Positions 1 to 5,976 of a DNA stretch of 13,253 nt are shown here, in pieces. A program made the position numbers and the translations under genes. The notes under the pieces were generated by a model. It saw only the letters and a list, made by a program, of their open reading frames with translations. It made no database searches and was not told the DNA's origin. The DNA comes from an uncultured Clostridia bacterium (GTDB lineage Bacteria; Bacillota; Clostridia; Oscillospirales; Acutalibacteraceae). The stretch's first letter is position 1; each line of letters opens with the position of its first letter. The stretch spans positions 1 to 13,253 of the forward strand of contig CANRAN010000024.1 in NCBI GenBank assembly GCA_947628595.1. The letters run 5' to 3'.

Positions 1-108
1 TGTCTTGCAGGCTGACTGACAGGATGCCTGACATTCGCCGCAGCCGCCCTTTGCAGCAGACTCCTTAAGATTAGCCTGATTCAAGGTCTTTATGTGCTTC
101 TTCTCCAT
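1..108 (-). CDS. scfA: SCIFF peptide precursor (ranthipeptide), 3' end beyond window
   Basis: Only the first 36 codons are in the window; the gene continues past base 1. The visible peptide starts MEKKHIKTLN and reaches a Cys-rich core with C23, C26, C30 and C34 (GGCGECQASC, then QSACKT). This is the hallmark of SCIFF (six cysteines in forty-five residues), a ribosomally made peptide conserved in Clostridia. Its cysteines are crosslinked by thioether bonds placed by the radical SAM maturase ScfB, whose gene normally lies just downstream, here off the left edge. The ATG at 106-108 follows an AAAGGGTG ribosome binding site, and a separate promoter lies 43 bases upstream. The neighbours (TIGR04086 membrane protein, yajC, tgt) are those usually seen beside SCIFF. 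The native role of SCIFF is not well established. Identification is by recall of the family sequence. Confidence 0.9.
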   Translation of the reverse strand, partial: MEKKHIKTLNQANLKESAAKGGCGECQASCQSACKT

Positions 109-150
109 TTATATCACCCTTTCCGAAATAACCATTTTCTGTACAACCTT

Positions 151-179
151 ATTTTAACATATATACGACATAATTTCAA
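151..179 (-). promoter_or_regulatory. SigA-type promoter for scfA
   Basis: Read on the minus strand, TTGAAA (174-179) and TAAAAT (151-156) are separated by exactly 17 bases. A TG one base before the -10 box gives an extended -10 element (TGTTAAAAT). It lies in the 80-base gap between the TIGR04086 gene and scfA and would give a leader of roughly 35 bases. It suggests scfA can be transcribed apart from the upstream genes. Confidence 0.7.
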
Positions 180-188
180 GAAAAATAA

Positions 189-581
189 TCAAATACGCCG
201 TTTTCTTTTTCTTTTGCGATTAACTCCCACAACTCCGCCTATTGCCCCCGACAAAACCATAAGTACAAGTCTTAGCAAGCTGACAGCCTCCGGCAACTGT
301 CCTAAAATGGCACCTGCCGCAAGCAGGAGAATAAACATCAATGCACCGCTTACCGCACCTATAAGCATACCGGCACTTCCGCTTATTCTTGCAGAAATAA
401 ATCCGCCCAAAAAAGCCCCTATACAGGCTGCGGCAATACCGAACGGCATAAGAAGATAATAATTTACGCTTTCGGTTTTTACAATAATAAAAGAAAACAA
501 TACTATAACCGACAGCACTGCGGCAATTCCGCATATTGCTCCGACTGAAACGGAAATTACCTTTTTCCTTGCTTCATCCAT
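189..581 (-). CDS. TIGR04086-family four-helix membrane protein
   Basis: A 130-residue very hydrophobic protein with four predicted membrane segments, at about residues 8-33, 42-64, 69-94 and 101-120. It ends in a strongly basic tail (RKRKRKRR), which by the positive-inside rule should be cytoplasmic. Its size, topology and position between yajC and the SCIFF gene match the TIGR04086 family of uncharacterised Clostridia membrane proteins. No catalytic motif is visible. The ATG at 579-581 has only a weak upstream G-run (GGGG about 8 bases away), so initiation may be modest. The gene lies 65 bases downstream of yajC without a terminator between them and is probably co-transcribed with it. Its function is unknown; a role with the Sec accessory protein or with SCIFF export is only a guess from context. 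Confidence 0.75.
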   Translation of the reverse strand: MDEARKKVISVSVGAICGIAAVLSVIVLFSFIIVKTESVNYYLLMPFGIAAACIGAFLGGFISARISGSAGMLIGAVSGALMFILLLAAGAILGQLPEAVSLLRLVLMVLSGAIGGVVGVNRKRKRKRRI

Positions 582-646
582 CAGCTCAACCCCAAATATA
601 ATTTGTTCTAAATATATTCGCAGTCGGGACAGATAATTCCAAAGTA

Positions 647-1084
647 TTATTTTTCTGCTTCCTCAGCTTCCGTTACCTCTCCGGTTGTTTCCTTTTCTTT
701 TTTGTTTTTCTTATTCTTGCCTTCCTTTTTTTCTTTCTTGCTTTCAACACTAACCTGCTTGTCGGGAGTATCAATAGATCTTATCGCCCACTTTTTGAAA
801 CGTATGCGTGCCTTATCGCTTCCTGTTTCAATTACAACAGTTTCGTCATCGTCACGTACCGCAATAACTCTACCGACAATTCCTCCGATTGTGGTTATAT
901 CATCGCCGACCTCAACACTGTTTCTGAGGGCTTCCTCCTCCTGTTGTCTTTTCCTCTGCGGTCGAAACATAATAAAATATAGCACTACAATTACAATCAC
1001 CCAGAAGCCCAGCATAACCACAGTCCCCATAGTACCTCCCTGTGTCTGCTCCGAAGCCGCCTCAGCCAAATATAAAAAATCCAT
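647..1084 (-). CDS. yajC: YajC, preprotein translocase accessory subunit
   Basis: YajC is a small single-pass membrane protein that associates with SecDF and SecYEG in protein export. This 145-residue protein has a short N-terminal segment, one membrane helix at about residues 19-41, the family signature FRPQRKRQ directly after it, and the conserved domain with the VGDDITTIGGIVGRV stretch at about 58-72. The C-terminal 35 residues are a low-complexity Lys/Glu tail (KKEKKEGKNKKNKKEKE), which makes it longer than the roughly 85-110 residues usual for the family; such charged tails occur in Clostridia. The ATG at 1082-1084 follows GAGAGGAAAAGGGAT. tgt lies immediately upstream, the usual tgt-yajC pairing, but a good promoter lies between the two. 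No secD or secF is in the window. Confidence 0.95.
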   Translation of the reverse strand: MDFLYLAEAASEQTQGGTMGTVVMLGFWVIVIVVLYFIMFRPQRKRQQEEEALRNSVEVGDDITTIGGIVGRVIAVRDDDETVVIETGSDKARIRFKKWAIRSIDTPDKQVSVESKKEKKEGKNKKNKKEKETTGEVTEAEEAEK

Positions 1085-1118
1085 ATCCCTTTTCCTCTCC
1101 TATTATTCATATAATTAT

Positions 1119-1147
1119 ATTATACCGATCCTCGGAAAATACCGCAA
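1119..1147 (-). promoter_or_regulatory. SigA-type promoter for yajC
   Basis: On the minus strand TTGCGG (1142-1147) lies 17 bases before a perfect TATAAT (1119-1124), in the 73-base gap between the tgt stop and the yajC start. The leader would be about 28 bases. It suggests yajC and the membrane protein gene after it can be expressed independently of tgt. Confidence 0.6.
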
Positions 1148-1157
1148 GTGGCATAAT

Positions 1158-2288
1158 TCATATTCTCTTATCAAGAATCTCCCGATATTTAGTATAAAAT
1201 TCATTAAATCCGCCACTATCAAGCATTTCTCTTATACGCTTTAGCAGGGTGTTATAGAAATATACATTATGCATTACACAAAGCCTCATAGCGAGCATTT
1301 CTCCGCTTTTGAACAGATGACGTATATATGCCCTTGTAAAATTTCTGCACACAGGGCAGTCACATTCCTCATCAATTGGTTTTTCGTCAAGCGAATATTT
1401 TTCGTTCATCATATTTCTTCTGCCGCTCCATGTAAATACATTTGCGTGTCTTGCGTTTCTTGTCGGCATGACACAGTCGAACATATCTATTCCCCTGTAC
1501 ACAGCCTCAAGTATATTTACAGGTGTTCCCACACCCATAAGATATCTCGGTTTATCCGTCGGTATATGCTCCTCAAGTATATCGAGAATATGATACATTT
1601 CCTCCGCAGTTTCGCCGACAGCAAGTCCGCCCACGGCATAGCCGTCAAGGTCAAGCTCTCTTATGCGTTTCATATGCTCAATTCTTATATCATCATATGT
1701 AGCACCCTGATTTATTCCGAAAAGCATCTGCTTCGGATTTACCGTATCTTCACGGGAATTAAGCTCCGCCAGCCTGTTTTTGCACCTTACAAGCCACCTG
1801 TACGTACGATCACAGGAATTTTTCGTATATCCGTACTCAGCAGGATTTTCTATACATTCATCAAATGCCATGGCTATGGTCGAGCCGAGGTTTGACTGTA
1901 TTTCCATGCTTTCCTCCGGACCCATAAAGATTCTGTGTCCGTCAATATGCGAGGAGAAAGTCACTCCCTCCTCCTTTATATTACGCAGACTCGCAAGAGA
2001 AAAAACCTGAAAGCCCCCGCTGTCAGTGAGAATAGGACCGTCCCAGCGTGTAAATTTATGTAAACCCCCAAGCTTTTTGACATTCTTATCTCCGGGTCGT
2101 AAATGTAGATGATATGTATTACAAAGCTGTACCTGACACCTCAGTTCCTTGAGGTCAAGAGCTGATACCGCTCCCTTTATTGCGCCGCAGGTTGCAACAT
2201 TCATAAAAGCCGGAGTTTGTATTGTCCCATGTACGGTAGATAACTCGCCACGCCTTGCTCTGCCCTGTTTTTTTATCAGCCTGTACAT
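1158..2288 (-). CDS. tgt: tRNA-guanine transglycosylase (queuosine pathway)
   Basis: Exchanges guanine-34 in the anticodon of GUN-decoding tRNAs (Asp, Asn, His, Tyr) for preQ1, the first tRNA-level step of queuosine synthesis. The 376-residue length is normal. Visible motifs are the general acid/base Asp89 in TDSGGFQVFS, the nucleophile Asp271 in DMFDCVMPTRNAR, and the zinc site Cys309, Cys311, Cys314 (CDCPVC) and His340. Substrate-pocket residues are of the bacterial preQ1 type: Cys145 in FDEC, and GGLAVGE at 220-226 with Val where eukaryotic queuine enzymes have Gly. Preference for preQ1 over queuine is therefore inferred. The ATG at 2286-2288 has GGAGG 8 bases upstream. It follows the DUF2185-like gene after only 3 bases, so translation is probably coupled and the two share a promoter at 3052-3080. 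No queA is in the window. Confidence 0.97.
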   Translation of the reverse strand: MYRLIKKQGRARRGELSTVHGTIQTPAFMNVATCGAIKGAVSALDLKELRCQVQLCNTYHLHLRPGDKNVKKLGGLHKFTRWDGPILTDSGGFQVFSLASLRNIKEEGVTFSSHIDGHRIFMGPEESMEIQSNLGSTIAMAFDECIENPAEYGYTKNSCDRTYRWLVRCKNRLAELNSREDTVNPKQMLFGINQGATYDDIRIEHMKRIRELDLDGYAVGGLAVGETAEEMYHILDILEEHIPTDKPRYLMGVGTPVNILEAVYRGIDMFDCVMPTRNARHANVFTWSGRRNMMNEKYSLDEKPIDEECDCPVCRNFTRAYIRHLFKSGEMLAMRLCVMHNVYFYNTLLKRIREMLDSGGFNEFYTKYREILDKRI

Positions 2289-2291
2289 AGA

Positions 2292-3014
2292 TTATTCCTC
2301 CGATTTTTCCTCGGAGTTATTATCACCATTCGCCTGAGCAGTTCTTTTTTCCTCTACATATTTTTTTCTGTCCTCCTCAGTGGTAAATTCGAGGGGGTTA
2401 TCATCCTTATCAACAAGTGCTGTCATTACATTTTCATGGAATACGGCAAGAGTCCCGACAGGCATCTGCAATACCCTCAAAGCCTCGGGTCTGAATTTCA
2501 TAAGCTCACTTGTTCTCATTGAAACAAGCTCATCATGATCATGCTGACCCTCCATTTCGTCATTTAGGAGTCCGAAATACCAGCCGGAATCCCCATCCTT
2601 TGTCGGTTCTGTACGGTTAAGGTACACATCATCGGCATTTATTGCTTCCTTGAGAACAAGTATTGTATCCGAATAAAGTGTCGGTTCCGGTCTCTGAACT
2701 TTTGCCTTTACATTAGTATCAACCTGCATATTCTGCACAATAAGTGCATCCGAACAATCATCTGTTCTGAGGCTTATAGGATCATTTCTGTAATCAGCTG
2801 TCTGTACAATGTAACACGGACTGTTCTTTTCCATTCTCTTGCTCAAATAGAACCTTGCCCAACCGTAATTGAGTGCAAATGTCGGGCTGAAAATATTTGT
2901 CTTTTCACTTACCATTTTCAATGTTCTGAGAACGGCAGTTGCCGCATTTTTGAGCGGATAATTTGAATAAAGCTTAACCCTCTTATTATTTATTTCAGCT
3001 TCAAATATGTACAT
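2292..3014 (-). CDS. DUF2185-like protein of unknown function
   Basis: A 240-residue soluble protein with no signal peptide or membrane segment. Residues 1-110 (start MYIFEAEINN) match no domain I know. Residues about 115-205 resemble the DUF2185 (Imm33-like) domain: a start like ILVLKEAI, a NRTEP turn, the DSGW motif at 142-145 followed by an acidic loop, then a LQMPVGTLAVF strand. The last 25 residues are a charged, disordered-looking tail rich in Glu and Asn. The reading frame is open upstream to an ATG at 3083, but the ATG at 3012-3014 is preferred because GAAAGGGAG lies just upstream and the extra 23 residues would overlap a consensus promoter. It precedes tgt by 3 bases and is probably co-expressed with it. 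DUF2185 is found in immunity proteins and in housekeeping contexts; nothing here points to a toxin partner. The domain call is from memory. Confidence 0.6.
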   Translation of the reverse strand: MYIFEAEINNKRVKLYSNYPLKNAATAVLRTLKMVSEKTNIFSPTFALNYGWARFYLSKRMEKNSPCYIVQTADYRNDPISLRTDDCSDALIVQNMQVDTNVKAKVQRPEPTLYSDTILVLKEAINADDVYLNRTEPTKDGDSGWYFGLLNDEMEGQHDHDELVSMRTSELMKFRPEALRVLQMPVGTLAVFHENVMTALVDKDDNPLEFTTEEDRKKYVEEKRTAQANGDNNSEEKSEE

Positions 3015-3051
3015 AAAACATCTCCCTTTCAGTTCCAACAATAATAAGTTA

Positions 3052-3080
3052 ATTTTATAATATTGTTCGGATATTGTCAA
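3052..3080 (-). promoter_or_regulatory. Strong SigA-type promoter for the DUF2185-tgt unit
   Basis: On the minus strand a perfect TTGACA (3075-3080) is followed after 17 bases by TAAAAT (3052-3057). It sits in the 71-base gap downstream of the M24 peptidase gene and gives a leader of about 30 bases. It separates DUF2185-tgt from the yqeG-aroQ unit as a distinct transcription unit. Confidence 0.8.
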
Positions 3081-3085
3081 CAAAT

Positions 3086-4162
3086 TTATAATATTATAAG
3101 CTCTTTCGGCAAAACCGCAAGATTAATACAGCCGTCTGCCGTTACAACAACCATATCCTCAATTCTCACACCAAACTCACCCGGAATATATATTCCCGGC
3201 TCGACTGTTACGACCATTCCGCTTTGTAAAACTGTATCGCTGTCCGGTGAAAGTGCTGGCTGTTCATGTATTTCAAGTCCCACTCCATGTCCTGTGGAAT
3301 GTCCGAAGAAGCCCTCAAAGCCTGCCTGATAGATAAAATCCCTCACGATTTTATCTACATCACCGCATACGACACCGCCCCTGACTGCATCAAGTCCCTT
3401 TTTCTGAGCCTTGCACACTGTATCATACACTCTTCGCTGTTTATCGTTTACATAACCGAGTGCATAGGTTCTCGTCATATCACTGTGGTATCCTTCGTAA
3501 AGTGCACCGATATCAAAGGTTATGAAATCTCCCGGCTTTATTTTATTGTTTCCCGGTGTTCCGTGCGGCATTGAGGTTTTTTCACCTGCTATCACAATAA
3601 GGTCAAAAGACACCCCGTCCGCACCGAGCTTACGCATTTTATATTCAAGCTCCAAGGCTATTTCCCGCTCTGTCACACCCTCCTTTATGAGCCTGAGTGT
3701 TTCTGTAAGAGCCTCCTCGGTTATCCTCTGTGCCTTTATTATTTTATCAACCTCGGTTGAGGTTTTTGTTATTCTGAGTTTTGTTATGAGTTTATCAAGC
3801 TCATCTGAATGTATGCTTTCCGCACCGTTTTCGGAAAGAATATTATCAATATCTTCAGCAGCATTAAGTGTAAATGCCGAGCCTTCAAGCATAACCGAGC
3901 GGATATCATGTTTTTTTATTATTTTCCCGAACTCCGCAGAGAGTTTTTTGAACGGTACTACAACACAGCCTCTTGCGTTAGCCTCCGCTGCCTCCGCATA
4001 GCGGAAATCAACAAGAAGATATGCTTCCTCCCTTGTCAAAAAAAGATATCCGAGTGAAGAAATAAACTGAGTAAAATATCTCCTGTTTTCATTCGATATA
4101 ATAAGAGCCGCATCAACGTCTTTAGGAAGCATTGATGCAAGAATCTCAAGAGAAGCGTTCAT
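3086..4162 (-). CDS. M24B family Xaa-Pro aminopeptidase
   Basis: A cytoplasmic metallopeptidase that removes N-terminal residues preceding proline. Of 358 residues, about 1-125 form the creatinase-like N-terminal domain and about 130-355 the pita-bread catalytic domain. All five dinuclear-metal ligands are present: Asp217 (FDIGA), Asp228 (HSDMTRT), His292 (STGHGVGLEIHE), Glu321 (TVEPGIYI) and Glu335 (GVRIEDMV). His200 in MPHGTPGN matches the substrate-binding His. The ATG at 4160-4162 follows AAAGGGAGGA. It lies 27 bases after aroQ, matching the common Firmicute order aroQ-pepP-efp (yqhS-yqhT-efp in Bacillus), except that efp is missing and a new promoter for DUF2185-tgt follows. Exact substrate preference cannot be read from sequence. 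Confidence 0.93.
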   Translation of the reverse strand: MNASLEILASMLPKDVDAALIISNENRRYFTQFISSLGYLFLTREEAYLLVDFRYAEAAEANARGCVVVPFKKLSAEFGKIIKKHDIRSVMLEGSAFTLNAAEDIDNILSENGAESIHSDELDKLITKLRITKTSTEVDKIIKAQRITEEALTETLRLIKEGVTEREIALELEYKMRKLGADGVSFDLIVIAGEKTSMPHGTPGNNKIKPGDFITFDIGALYEGYHSDMTRTYALGYVNDKQRRVYDTVCKAQKKGLDAVRGGVVCGDVDKIVRDFIYQAGFEGFFGHSTGHGVGLEIHEQPALSPDSDTVLQSGMVVTVEPGIYIPGEFGVRIEDMVVVTADGCINLAVLPKELIIL

Positions 4163-4189
4163 ATAAATCCTCCCTTTCCATATTAGTGT

Positions 4190-4642
4190 TTATTCATTGC
4201 AGCTGTCTTTTCCGAAATATTCCGAAAATGCCCTGAGAGCGAGGTAATAGCTGTATTTTCCGAATCCGGCTATTGTTCCGACGCATACGGGAGAAATAAC
4301 GGATTTTCTGCGGAATTCCTCTCTTGCACCGATATTTGACATATGTGTTTCAACAGTCGGTATATGCACCGATGAAATCGCATCGGCAAGTGCATAGCTG
4401 TAATGTGTCAAGGCACCTGCATTTATGATAATACCGTCCTTATTCCCGTATGCGGAATGTATTTTATCTATAATATCGCCCTCATGGTTGGACTGATATA
4501 TTTCAATATCAATATCCATTTCCTCCGCCCATATACGAACGTCACTATTTATACTTTCGGCATTTTCGGTTCCGTATGTGCTGATATCCCTTATGCCCAC
4601 CAAATTAAGGTTGGGCCCAAGAATAAAAAGTATTCTTTTCAT
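4190..4642 (-). CDS. aroQ: Type II 3-dehydroquinate dehydratase
   Basis: Converts 3-dehydroquinate to 3-dehydroshikimate in the shikimate pathway; type II enzymes are small dodecameric proteins. In the 150-residue product starting MKRILFIL the signatures are GPNLNLVGIR near the N-terminus with the catalytic Arg18 and Tyr23, SNHEGDIID, INAGALTHYS with Asn74 and His80, the general acid His100 in VETHMSNI, and Arg111 in REEFRRKS. The loop reads SNIGAREEFR, with Gly where His or Tyr is more usual. Two ATGs lie six bases apart (4648 and 4642). The downstream one is chosen because the GGGGGG run is 7 bases from it and almost abuts the upstream one. The start overlaps the end of the DUF6572-like gene by 38 bases, so translation is probably coupled. 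Confidence 0.96.
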   Translation of the reverse strand: MKRILFILGPNLNLVGIRDISTYGTENAESINSDVRIWAEEMDIDIEIYQSNHEGDIIDKIHSAYGNKDGIIINAGALTHYSYALADAISSVHIPTVETHMSNIGAREEFRRKSVISPVCVGTIAGFGKYSYYLALRAFSEYFGKDSCNE

Positions 4643-4967
4643 CTTCATTCCCCCCGACTCTGTAAGTAATTTTTATATGTCTCTCATCAAGCTTATCCCT
4701 CACCGACTCAATCATTCTTTCAAATGCTTCATGCCATTGATATTTGAAAACAACCTCTATTTTGTAGGTTTCAAATTCAATATCACCGAATTTTTCCTTC
4801 CACCCTTTATTATCTATAAATCGGATATATGTATTGAGCTTTTTCTGAAGATATTTCAAATGCTGCACCTGTTCCACAAGCCATGTAAAGTGATCGGAAA
4901 CAAGCATAACCAGTTCACTGCCGTTTGCCGCCATAGCATCAATTACATCAGTCTGACCTATTGACAT
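4605..4967 (-). CDS. DUF6572-like small protein, function unknown
   Basis: A 120-residue protein without signal or membrane segments. Residues 1-103 have the layout I associate with DUF6572 proteins: an N-terminal MSIGQTDVID, a strand LVMLVSDHFTWL, a helix EQVQHLKYLQKKLNTYIRFI, an acidic stretch, a strand KIEVVFKYQW, a helix, and a final strand IKITYRV. No catalytic motif is evident. The last 17 residues are polar and coincide with the overlap with aroQ. The ATG at 4965-4967 has GGGGGGAAGG just upstream and lies inside the last codons of yqeG (20-base overlap), so it is translationally linked on both sides. Functional linkage to the shikimate pathway is not implied by sequence. The family name is from memory. 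Confidence 0.7.
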   Translation of the reverse strand: MSIGQTDVIDAMAANGSELVMLVSDHFTWLVEQVQHLKYLQKKLNTYIRFIDNKGWKEKFGDIEFETYKIEVVFKYQWHEAFERMIESVRDKLDERHIKITYRVGGNEDEKNTFYSWAQP

Positions 4968-5472
4968 AGCCTTCCCCCCTTTTCATTATACGCAGTTTTT
5001 TTCTAATATTCTTTTCCATACCTCTTCTGATTTTTATACTAAGTCCATGCTCCTCCGACTGAGGAATGAGAAGTATTGATTTCATTCCGGCAAGGTTTGC
5101 CCCGAGTACATCCGTATATATCTGATCACCTATTACCACAACGGATTTAGGCTTTTCCCCGAGCTTTCTTTTTGCTCTGTTAAATCCGAAAGGAAACGGC
5201 TTCAGGCTCATTGCCACGCAATCAAGCCCAACAGAATCGGAAAAAGGCTTTATTCTTGAATTAAAATTATTTGAGCATATAACTATCGCAAAACCCTCCG
5301 CTTTCATTCCATCTATCCATTTCACGACACCCTCATACGGTGTTTTTTCAGTCGGTGGAGCAAGTGTGTTGTCAACATCAAGCAAAACAGCGTCTATATC
5401 CATCTGCCGCAAAAGCTCCGGAGTTATATCCGTAACCCTTTCCATTGCTATTGTAGGAGTAAGTATCCCCAA
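4948..5472 (-). CDS. yqeG: YqeG-family HAD-IIIA phosphatase
   Basis: A 174-residue HAD-superfamily phosphohydrolase of the YqeG type. HAD motif I is LLDVDNTLAPP, with nucleophile Asp32 and acid/base Asp34. Motif II is ICSNN with Ser67. Motif III is Lys91 in SLKPFPFGF. Motif IV is VVIGDQIYTDVLGAN with Asp116 and Asp121. YqeG members resemble PGP-type phosphatases; the cellular substrate here is unknown. The start codon is TTG (5470-5472), supported by a strong GGAGGTGA at 5476-5483, 7 bases away, and by no nearby in-frame ATG. It heads the unit yqeG, DUF6572, aroQ, peptidase. In Bacillus yqeG adjoins aroE, so the shikimate association recurs, here with aroQ. A promoter overlapping the upstream rpsU terminator probably drives it, which would leave a leader of only about 18 bases. 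Confidence 0.9.
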   Translation of the reverse strand: MGILTPTIAMERVTDITPELLRQMDIDAVLLDVDNTLAPPTEKTPYEGVVKWIDGMKAEGFAIVICSNNFNSRIKPFSDSVGLDCVAMSLKPFPFGFNRAKRKLGEKPKSVVVIGDQIYTDVLGANLAGMKSILLIPQSEEHGLSIKIRRGMEKNIRKKLRIMKRGEGYVNRSD

Positions 5473-5496
5473 TTAATCACCTCCATAAAGCTACTG

Positions 5497-5525
5497 ACTA
5501 TACAAAAAAGGATATCCCCATTCAA
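5497..5525 (-). promoter_or_regulatory. Promoter for yqeG unit, embedded in rpsU terminator
   Basis: On the minus strand TTGAAT (5520-5525) and TATAGT (5497-5502) are 17 bases apart. The spacer is the 3' arm of the rpsU terminator stem plus its T-tract. Transcription would begin about 18 bases before the TTG start of yqeG, leaving just room for its ribosome binding site. Box quality is moderate, but spacing and placement are good. Confidence 0.5.
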
Positions 5526-5568
5526 GCCTGCTCTGCCGAAGCAGACAGTCACTCTTTGGAAATATCCT
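5504..5568 (-). terminator. Rho-independent terminator after rpsU (branched hairpin)
   Basis: On the minus strand AGGATATTTCC (5558-5568) pairs with GGGGATATCCT (5509-5519), 11 pairs with two G-T wobbles, followed by a T-tract (5509-5504). The intervening loop contains a second perfect hairpin, TCTGC-TTCG-GCAGA (5532-5545), with a stable UUCG tetraloop. It begins about 25 bases after the rpsU stop and is the clearest terminator in the window. Confidence 0.85.
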
Positions 5569-5592
5569 CCTGATTTCTGTGTACAACTCGGA

Positions 5593-5769
5593 TTATTTGT
5601 ACTTGCGCTTACGAGCAGCTTCAGATTTCTTCTTGCGCTTTACGGAAGGCTTCTCGTATGCCTCTCTCTTACGAACCTCAGCGATAACGCCGGCTCTTGC
5701 ACACTGCTTCTTAAACCTTCTGAGTGCACTCTCCAGAGATTCATTATCCTTGATTCTGATTTCTGCCAT
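5593..5769 (-). CDS. rpsU: Ribosomal protein bS21
   Basis: A 58-residue, very basic protein of the small ribosomal subunit, needed for efficient base pairing between 16S rRNA and the mRNA ribosome binding site. The sequence is typical: MAEIRIKDNE, then ESALRRFKKQCARAGV, the REAYEKPSVKRKKKSE segment, and a Lys/Arg-rich end RKRKYK. The ATG at 5767-5769 has a strong GGGAGGGAAG site 5-6 bases upstream. It lies downstream of the second rpoD with its own promoter (5827-5856) and terminator (5504-5568), so it is probably a one-gene unit. In many proteobacteria rpsU precedes dnaG-rpoD; here it follows them. Confidence 0.97.
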   Translation of the reverse strand: MAEIRIKDNESLESALRRFKKQCARAGVIAEVRKREAYEKPSVKRKKKSEAARKRKYK

Positions 5770-5826
5770 TTATCTTCCCTCCCATCCGCCATAAGGCAGG
5801 GGTTTGTGTCATTACGATACCCAAAT

Positions 5827-5856
5827 ATTATACATTATTCATATACCACTTGTCAA
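5827..5856 (-). promoter_or_regulatory. Consensus SigA-type promoter for rpsU
   Basis: On the minus strand a perfect TTGACA (5851-5856) and a perfect TATAAT (5827-5832) are separated by 18 bases. The leader is about 50 bases and contains a small GCC-TTAT-GGC hairpin before the ribosome binding site. The strength suits a ribosomal protein gene. The other roughly 120 bases between this promoter and the rpoD stop are AT-rich; an AAATCG/CGATTT repeat there has no adjoining T-tract and is not a convincing terminator. Confidence 0.85.
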
Positions 5857-5976
5857 CACAAAAATCTAATAAATTTCTATTACCGTCTATGTTCATATTG
5901 TATAAAAATTATGCTAATTATTATACATTCTCGAAAAAGATTAACTAAATCGGGAATTTACGATTTTTTTCCGCAC

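Noticed and set aside
94..459. Plus-strand open frame of about 120 codons
   Set aside because: It lies antisense to scfA and the TIGR04086 membrane protein gene, has no ribosome binding site and shows no family features. The same holds for the long plus-strand frames at 702-1244, 1269-1895, 3522-4001, 8617-9066 and 9255-9971.
1158..2288. Queuine-specific Tgt, as reported for some salvage-type bacteria
   Set aside because: The pocket residues (Cys145 and GGLAVGE) are of the preQ1 type, so a switch to queuine is not supported by sequence.
3015..3051. Possible preQ1 riboswitch before the DUF2185-tgt unit
   Set aside because: The leader after the predicted transcription start is only about 30 bases and lacks the C-rich loop and A-rich tail of the class I aptamer.
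5930..5975. Possible terminator after the canonical rpoD (AAATCG/CGATTT repeat)
   Set aside because: The stem is short and AT-rich, and the T-run is 8 bases away from it and not adjacent, so a functional terminator is not supported.
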